Virus record (IMG/VR): IMGVR_UViG_3300023083_000001
Location: 78,199 to 142,198 of that record
DNA from: a virus
Reading direction: 5' to 3' (one strand)
DNA length: 64,000 nucleotides
Notes under the pieces: generated by a model
The model's input: the letters and a program-made list of their open reading frames with translations, nothing else
Databases searched by the model: none
What the model was told of the DNA's origin: nothing
Translations under genes and position numbers: made by a program
Shown here: positions 59,717-64,000 of the stretch, in pieces
Position numbering within the stretch: position 1 is the stretch's first letter
Layout: each line of letters opens with the position of its first letter

Positions 59717-60220
59717 GTGTCTTCTACCTTGATGCTCATAGTGAAATCTCTTTGGCCGTTCTTAAAAGAGATCTTGCTAAAGGACAAGGGGTTCCGGGAT
59801 CTTATTGCTGAGAACGTAGTGGCCACGTTCCTCAGTGGCTGTCTGCTCGCTCTTTTTGCCTTGTTTGTGTACACGGCTAATCTGGCCGATAAGAACTTTG
59901 ATGAAGTTAACCGACTGACCCAGGATGCTGGACACACGGCTAAAATCGTCGAGGATCAAAAGCACACGATAGAGGTGCAAGCTGAAGAGTTAAAGAAGTT
60001 TCGTGAAAGGTACCCAACGCCATTGGCGGTGGAACCTCAGCCTGTGGTTAAGCCAACTGCACCTGAGCCTACCTCTCACACTCCCGAACCTATTCCTGTA
60101 AAACCAGACAGACCACCCACCAGACCGACTAGGCCTAGTATCAAGCCTAAGGATCCGCAAGGGTCTTTAAAGTCCTACGTCGAACAGCGTTTAAATAAGC
60201 TTGAACAGGACGGTAAGTAA
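59717..60220 (+). CDS. Inner-membrane spanin-like protein
   Basis: Predicted 167 residues from GTG 59717 with GAGGGA 7 nt upstream; an ATG at 59699 in frame is weaker. One membrane span (FLSGCLLALFALFVYTANL, about residues 38-56), then a periplasmic coiled coil (DQKHTIEVQAEELKKFRERY) and a long Pro-rich rod (EPTSHTPEPIPVKPDRPPTR). The following gene encodes a small lipoprotein, so the pair has the Rz/Rz1 layout used to fuse the two membranes at lysis. Separate from the endolysin. Spanins vary greatly in sequence, so the call rests on topology. Confidence 0.6.
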   Translation: MSSTLMLIVKSLWPFLKEILLKDKGFRDLIAENVVATFLSGCLLALFALFVYTANLADKNFDEVNRLTQDAGHTAKIVEDQKHTIEVQAEELKKFRERYPTPLAVEPQPVVKPTAPEPTSHTPEPIPVKPDRPPTRPTRPSIKPKDPQGSLKSYVEQRLNKLEQDGK

Positions 60221-60223
60221 GTC

Positions 60224-60586
60224 ATGATCAATCCGCGCTTTTTAATTCAACTACCACTGATGCTCCTCGGGTCATGCCAACCACTCACTCCGAATACGAC
60301 GATCTTCGTCTATACGGGCAGTACGCGTGCACCCGAGGTCAGGACGAGCGACAACCCACCTAACATACCCACTCTTGCGCAGAAGCCTAAACAGACGACT
60401 GCTAAAGAGTGCAAGAAGTTGGAGGTAGCCGCGATGCGTGCATATCAGCAACCCGCTGGGCCTGATTTATCCAAGGTCAACCCAACAGATGACCATGCGG
60501 TAGTGGACGCAGTGTTGGACAATAACGCGTTACTTCGCGCTGAGCTAACACGATTGCAGGAACAGTTTCTGTGTACCCTTGAGTGA
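60224..60586 (+). CDS. Outer-membrane lipoprotein, spanin-like
   Basis: Predicted 120 residues. The N-terminus MINPRFLIQLPLMLLGSCQP is a lipoprotein signal peptide with lipobox L-G-S-C and acylation expected at Cys18. The mature part is polar and Pro/Thr-rich (PNIPTLAQKPKQTT), then helical with two further Cys (AKECKKLE, QEQFLCTLE). Adjacent to the inner-membrane spanin-like gene by 3 bp. Longer than many Rz1 lipoproteins; another envelope role is possible. Confidence 0.6.
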   Translation: MINPRFLIQLPLMLLGSCQPLTPNTTIFVYTGSTRAPEVRTSDNPPNIPTLAQKPKQTTAKECKKLEVAAMRAYQQPAGPDLSKVNPTDDHAVVDAVLDNNALLRAELTRLQEQFLCTLE

Positions 60587-60646
60587 CGTGTGTCAAAAAA
60601 CACCAGATCCACCAATGCTCTAAGCGCCATTATCAAGGGAATCGAG

Positions 60647-62125
60647 ATGTCTTCTGAAGTCGTAACCGCAACCAGCGCTATCCTCTATTGCGATGGAGGT
60701 TTTCAGCCGGACAGCAAGATCAGTGGATGGGGAGTCCACGGCTACACGTATCTGGACGATGAACCCAAAAAAGGTACCGGTAACCCTAAAGCCATTCCCA
60801 CCGACAAAGGTTACATGTTCGGTGAACGGATTGGTAACAAGGTCACCGTGGTTGAATACGTCGACATTGTCGCCGGTAAGAAAGACGCTCGCAGCAGCAA
60901 TGAAGTAGAGCTACATGCTTTGCTCGACGCTGTGACGTGGCTCAAGGACAATCCGCACATCAAGAAAGTCCTGATCCTCACGGATTCACGTTTTGTTGTA
61001 CAAGGTACCAACGATCACTTACCCAAGTGGCCTGGGAACAACTGGCTCAACAAGAAAGGTGAGCCAGTCAAGTACCGTCCAACCTGGGAGAAGGTTGGTG
61101 AAGTAGTAGCTCATCTGAAGACATCGGTTGACTTCACTCTGGACTGGGTGAAGAGTCATGAAGGCGAGCCGGGCAACACCGCAGCTGATGCGCTGGCCTG
61201 GAAAGGTAAGGTGTTGGCACGCAACGACGATCCAACGGTTGTGACCAAAGTGAATGCGGCACAAGGCTACTGGGGTATCAAGAACACAGCGCCCCGCATT
61301 CTGCAATCACCGCGTTGGTATTTCTCGACAGTGGATGACCAGTTCCGTAGCGATACAGGTGCTCACATCTACTACGTCGGTGCTCACGGTACCAAAGACA
61401 AGGAAGACGATCTGTACGGCAAGCGCTATGCAGATAACTTCCTGGGTGTGGTCATGGTTAACGATCCAGATCCTGTCATGGAATGCCTGCGTTTGAATGC
61501 GATGAGTAAAGATCCTCGCAAACGCGGCGCGATCGTGATTGCTCACTTGGACATGATCTTCTCCCCGAAGGTCTACAAGGAGTTGTCTGACTACAACACC
61601 ACCTTCATGTATTCGCAACACAAACAGATTGACCTGCTTGATGCTCGCGACAACGAGATCATGGTGGAGCTTCGACCTACAGGTCTTGGTTTCCGTGGGG
61701 TCGGTCAGTGGAAGAGTTTAACCCGCGTACTGACCGAAGTGCAGAAGGGTGATCCGTACTACAGTGTGACTGATATCACGGACTTACTGTATGAGGAGCA
61801 AGGGGGTAAGAAGCCCGTTCGCAAACTCAAAGCAACGATAAACCAGATTGTCAAGTACATGGATTTCGATGTGACATTCAATCTGGAAAAAGAAAGCGGT
61901 GAGCCTAAACCGTTCATCGACAAGGTCCGTTTGATCCTGGGTGGCGATATACTCTCACGCAATCAGTTGGCCGCGCTTTCCGAAGATATCAAATCGGTAA
62001 AGGTTGTTACGTGGCGTGAATCTGATAACGTGGGTCGTTACGCGACTTTGATAGAACTGACGTCGGGAGACGTGGGTCTGTGGGCTAGAACAGAAGCCAA
62101 CATCTTTTTCAGGACCAAGCAATAA
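60647..62125 (+). CDS. RNase H domain fused to a large C-terminal region
   Basis: Predicted 492 residues from ATG 60647 with AAGGGA upstream (a GTG at 60590 is possible). Residues 1-190 are a complete type 1 RNase H: YCDGGF (Asp16), NEVELHAL (Glu88), LTDSRFVV (Asp113), WVKSHEGEPGNTAADALA (His171, Asp181). It should remove RNA from RNA-DNA hybrids such as primers. Residues ~200-492 (IYYVGAHGTKDKEDDLYGKR, VELRPTGLGFRGVGQWKSLT) have no recognised match and may bind nucleic acid or a partner. Typical RNase H1 is about 155 residues. Confidence 0.85.
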   Translation: MSSEVVTATSAILYCDGGFQPDSKISGWGVHGYTYLDDEPKKGTGNPKAIPTDKGYMFGERIGNKVTVVEYVDIVAGKKDARSSNEVELHALLDAVTWLKDNPHIKKVLILTDSRFVVQGTNDHLPKWPGNNWLNKKGEPVKYRPTWEKVGEVVAHLKTSVDFTLDWVKSHEGEPGNTAADALAWKGKVLARNDDPTVVTKVNAAQGYWGIKNTAPRILQSPRWYFSTVDDQFRSDTGAHIYYVGAHGTKDKEDDLYGKRYADNFLGVVMVNDPDPVMECLRLNAMSKDPRKRGAIVIAHLDMIFSPKVYKELSDYNTTFMYSQHKQIDLLDARDNEIMVELRPTGLGFRGVGQWKSLTRVLTEVQKGDPYYSVTDITDLLYEEQGGKKPVRKLKATINQIVKYMDFDVTFNLEKESGEPKPFIDKVRLILGGDILSRNQLAALSEDIKSVKVVTWRESDNVGRYATLIELTSGDVGLWARTEANIFFRTKQ

Positions 62126-62151
62126 CTTAAACCGATCGTAGAGGGTTCTCT

Positions 62152-62571
62152 ATGAGCGCCATCAAGATACAGACTGCCACTCAGATGTCCGGCAGTCAGA
62201 ACCAAGAAGCGCCCGTAAAGGTATTGCCCAGCAAGAGGTTAAGTATTAAACGAATGATCTTCGTTGCGTCTTTATACTTCAAGATGGTCGATATAAAAAA
62301 TCCAACCCGAGACCACCTCACCGTGGTCAATCAAAAGTTCGGTCTCGCTTACGGTGGGAATGCGCTTCTTTTCCCAGCAGCCATCTCAGGAATGATTTGG
62401 GATCATGTCACTCTGGCGGATATCTTTAAAAAGTATGCGTCGGGGCAGCAGTCGGCTGAAGCGTGCATTAACGAAGTGATCGAACAGGCACCAAGCTGGG
62501 TTAAATACGATGCAGGAGATGCAATTCGACAGGATGTGAAAGCAGTCTTCGATTGCGTGCTTGCAGGATAA
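62152..62571 (+). CDS. Unknown 139-residue protein
   Basis: ATG after GTAGAGGG. A polar N-terminus (TQMSGSQNQEAPVKVLPSKR) leads to LSIKRMIFVASLYFKMVDIK and YGGNALLFPAAISGMIWDHV, then a helical C-terminus. No membrane segment is convincing and no family recognised. Follows the RNase H gene by 26 bp and ends at a convergent junction hairpin. Confidence 0.64.
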   Translation: MSAIKIQTATQMSGSQNQEAPVKVLPSKRLSIKRMIFVASLYFKMVDIKNPTRDHLTVVNQKFGLAYGGNALLFPAAISGMIWDHVTLADIFKKYASGQQSAEACINEVIEQAPSWVKYDAGDAIRQDVKAVFDCVLAG

Positions 62572-62576
62572 AACAA

Positions 62577-62614
62577 CATACATGGGAGGTGGACAAAGCC
62601 ACCTCCCATGTATG
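62577..62614. terminator. Convergent-junction hairpin
   Basis: A 16-bp perfect stem (62577-62592 with 62599-62614), 6-nt loop, filling most of the 51-bp gap between 62571 and 62623. No T tract. Confidence 0.83.
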
Positions 62615-62622
62615 CCCTGTCG

Positions 62623-63480
62623 TCACTTAATCTGTTCAGCCAAGCTGTCGGCTGTCAGACTCATTGCTTCAGTTTGCTGCTGCACTGCATCGCGCAATAC
62701 GGCACCTGCGGTCAGTGTCACGCCGAGCTTGTAGAACAGTTCGGAGAGCTGAGCGGTTACGGTACCGGACAGTTGACGGTTCTCTTCACTTTCCAACACC
62801 TCTTTGAGGTTGGCAGTGAGTTCAGTCAAGCGGTCCAGCTGCGACTGTACCTTCGTGAAGTCGATCGCACCCAGGCTGTTATTCAGCTTGTCGATCAGGG
62901 TGTACGCATCGATCAGGTCAGCGTTACGGTCGACCACACTGCCCAACGGCGCCTGAGCTTTGGTACCTTTGCCGAAGAAAGACTGCATGCCCTGATAGTC
63001 ATCCTGGCTGACCATGGACAAGCTTCTTTCCAGATCGCGGATACCTGATTGAGCTTGCAGCCGGTCAGGTTCATTGATGATGGTAGCCAGCTTGGTGATC
63101 GCCACTTTCAAGGTGGCGTCGATGGTTTCCACTTTCGGCAGGATGGTGTTCGCCAGATACTTCAGGTACGGCAACCACTTACCTTCAAAGCCAGGTTGGA
63201 TGCTGACGTACAGGTTGCGGTTCTCTTGGTAAGAACGCGCAGTCACTGCCTTGAGCATGATCGTGGCTTTGATCTGACGGGGAGTGAAGTTACCCACCTT
63301 AAGACCATTGACGAAAAGACCCAGTCGAGCGACAAAGTCAGTGAACGAGGATTTGATGGAATCCACGAACGCAAGGCCCCTGGATTCGGTGGAGATCAGG
63401 CTGCCGCGAGCCACGAGGAACTCAAGGGTACTCGCCTCCTGTTCTGCGGCTTCATTGAGGATACTCGGACGTTGCGACAT
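62623..63480 (-). CDS. Probable structural or head protein, unknown
   Basis: Predicted 285 residues from ATG 63480 (MSQRPSILNEAAEQEA) with TTGGAG upstream; the longer frame to 63519 lacks one. Almost wholly helical: SIKSSFTDFVARLGLFVNGL, SLSMVSQDDYQGMQSFFGKG, DFTKVQSQLDRLTELTANLK. A C-terminal heptad pattern suggests coiled coils and oligomers. High C/G-ending codon use, like other abundant virion proteins here. A head or inner-capsid protein is possible; no motif confirms it. Confidence 0.66.
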   Translation of the reverse strand: MSQRPSILNEAAEQEASTLEFLVARGSLISTESRGLAFVDSIKSSFTDFVARLGLFVNGLKVGNFTPRQIKATIMLKAVTARSYQENRNLYVSIQPGFEGKWLPYLKYLANTILPKVETIDATLKVAITKLATIINEPDRLQAQSGIRDLERSLSMVSQDDYQGMQSFFGKGTKAQAPLGSVVDRNADLIDAYTLIDKLNNSLGAIDFTKVQSQLDRLTELTANLKEVLESEENRQLSGTVTAQLSELFYKLGVTLTAGAVLRDAVQQQTEAMSLTADSLAEQIK

Positions 63481-63585
63481 ACTTAAGACTCCAACGATGT
63501 TAAGAATAGATAAACCCATAGCAGATGCTATTTAATTACCAGGTAGCTATATCCTGTGTAAACAATTTTCCCGGAGTACCGCCCA
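63481..63585. promoter_or_regulatory. Divergent promoter region
   Basis: A 105-bp AT-rich gap with ATTTAATTACC and AGCTATATCCTGTGTAAAC. CTATAT recurs here and at 59681. It should hold promoters for the leftward 62623 gene and the rightward RecA-like gene. Confidence 0.4.
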
Positions 63586-64000
63586 GTGAGTTACGCAGAT
63601 CTTTTCAAGAAGAAAGCTGACCCGTTTTACCCAATGCCTAACACGGGCACGATTCTCGACATCTCTGCCGGTAACTGGGTAGATGGTCACAAAGGACAGA
63701 AGATCCTGAACGGTGGCTTCGCACTCTTCTGGGCAATTGCTGCATTGCCAAACATGTTCAAGTCCACCATCGCTGCGTTCTGCTCTGGCGCGGTGTTGCG
63801 AGCGTTTCCTGATTCCACTCTGCATGTGCACGACACCGAAACCACGATGGTGATCGAGCGCGTCGAGCGTATGACTCGGATGGCCATGGGTGTACGCAGC
63901 GCGTACAACCGTGTACCTGAGAACCTGATGGATGCTGGCCGTATGTTCTTCACCCGTTCGGTGGATTATGACGGGACTGAGTTGATGGAGCTGATCAAAG
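63586..64000 (+). CDS. RecA/UvsX-like ATPase (partial)
   Basis: GTG start with CGGAG upstream; the first 138 codons are present and the frame runs off the window. LFWAIAALPNMFKSTIAAF (residues 47-65) is a RecA-fold Walker A variant in which Phe-Lys-Ser replaces Gly-Lys-Thr/Ser, like the F-K-S loop of T4 UvsX; STLHVHDTETT is the following strand with an acidic end. phiKZ has a UvsX-like protein (gp152) in this part of its map, from memory. It would promote strand exchange or serve as a helicase-like ATPase; the C-terminal part needed to decide is missing. Confidence 0.65.
   Translation, partial: MSYADLFKKKADPFYPMPNTGTILDISAGNWVDGHKGQKILNGGFALFWAIAALPNMFKSTIAAFCSGAVLRAFPDSTLHVHDTETTMVIERVERMTRMAMGVRSAYNRVPENLMDAGRMFFTRSVDYDGTELMELIK

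Noticed and set aside
1-64000. CRISPR arrays, insertion sequences, tRNA genes and integrase sites
   Set aside because: No regularly spaced identical repeats, transposase motifs, cloverleaf-like segments or recombinase genes were seen; repeats present are paralogous coding modules or short intergenic elements.
1-64000. Nuclear shell protein (ChmA) or phage tubulin (PhuZ)
   Set aside because: These would be expected in a phiKZ-like phage, but no tubulin G-box and no recognisable shell protein occur in this window; they may lie elsewhere in the genome.

Overview
The window is a stretch of a large tailed-phage (myovirus, jumbo phage) genome with about 70 tightly packed genes, no tRNA or rRNA genes, and no host metabolic genes. 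Several features point to the phiKZ-like group: a roughly 750-residue major capsid protein followed one gene later by a protein resembling the N-terminal half of an RNA polymerase beta subunit (the phiKZ gp120/gp123 order, from memory); a large portal-like protein; a DnaB-like helicase and a RecA/UvsX-like ATPase, both with atypical Walker A loops; a long-headed SbcC/Rad50 protein; RuvC-like and RNase H enzymes; and large families of paralogous virion proteins. The host cannot be read from the sequence; a Gram-negative gammaproteobacterium such as Pseudomonas is the natural guess. The nuclear shell protein, tubulin, large terminase and tail sheath were not recognised here.

Layout: 1-14931 (minus) is an array of 18 virion-type genes from two families. 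Family A has a lectin-like fold pattern. Family B is built from an N module with or without a C module and carries the recurring signature Y-x-G-[ST]-x(3,4)-Y-N-R. 15085-19224 (plus) holds small genes, several with a covarying mini-hairpin around the Shine-Dalgarno sequence, including AP2-like and NUMOD1-like DNA-binding proteins and small membrane peptides. 19277-20809 (minus) is the helicase. 20850-29690 (plus) holds the capsid, the candidate RNA polymerase fragment, an RG-rich protein and a CYTH-like protein. 29732-36607 (minus) holds a membrane protein, a RuvC-like resolvase and more virion genes including three further family B members. 36642-40548 (plus) begins with the portal. 40605-52103 (minus) holds a GH19 endolysin and two tandem copies of a four-gene tail-fibre cassette. 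52183-59613 holds a virion protein, the PAAR tip and spike, SbcC, a nucleotidyltransferase-like protein and two structural proteins, on alternating strands. 59717-62571 (plus) holds a spanin-like pair and RNase H. 62623-63480 is a minus gene, and a RecA-like gene runs off the right edge.

How it works together: capsid, portal, spike, PAAR tip, fibres and the two amplified families build the particle; helicase, RecA-like protein, SbcC, RuvC and RNase H serve replication and recombination; endolysin and spanin-like genes serve lysis, although they lie 19 kb apart. Each of the six convergent gene junctions is 42-57 bp long and contains one strong hairpin, often with the same flanking sequence (GCGGCATA), so transcript ends look standardised.
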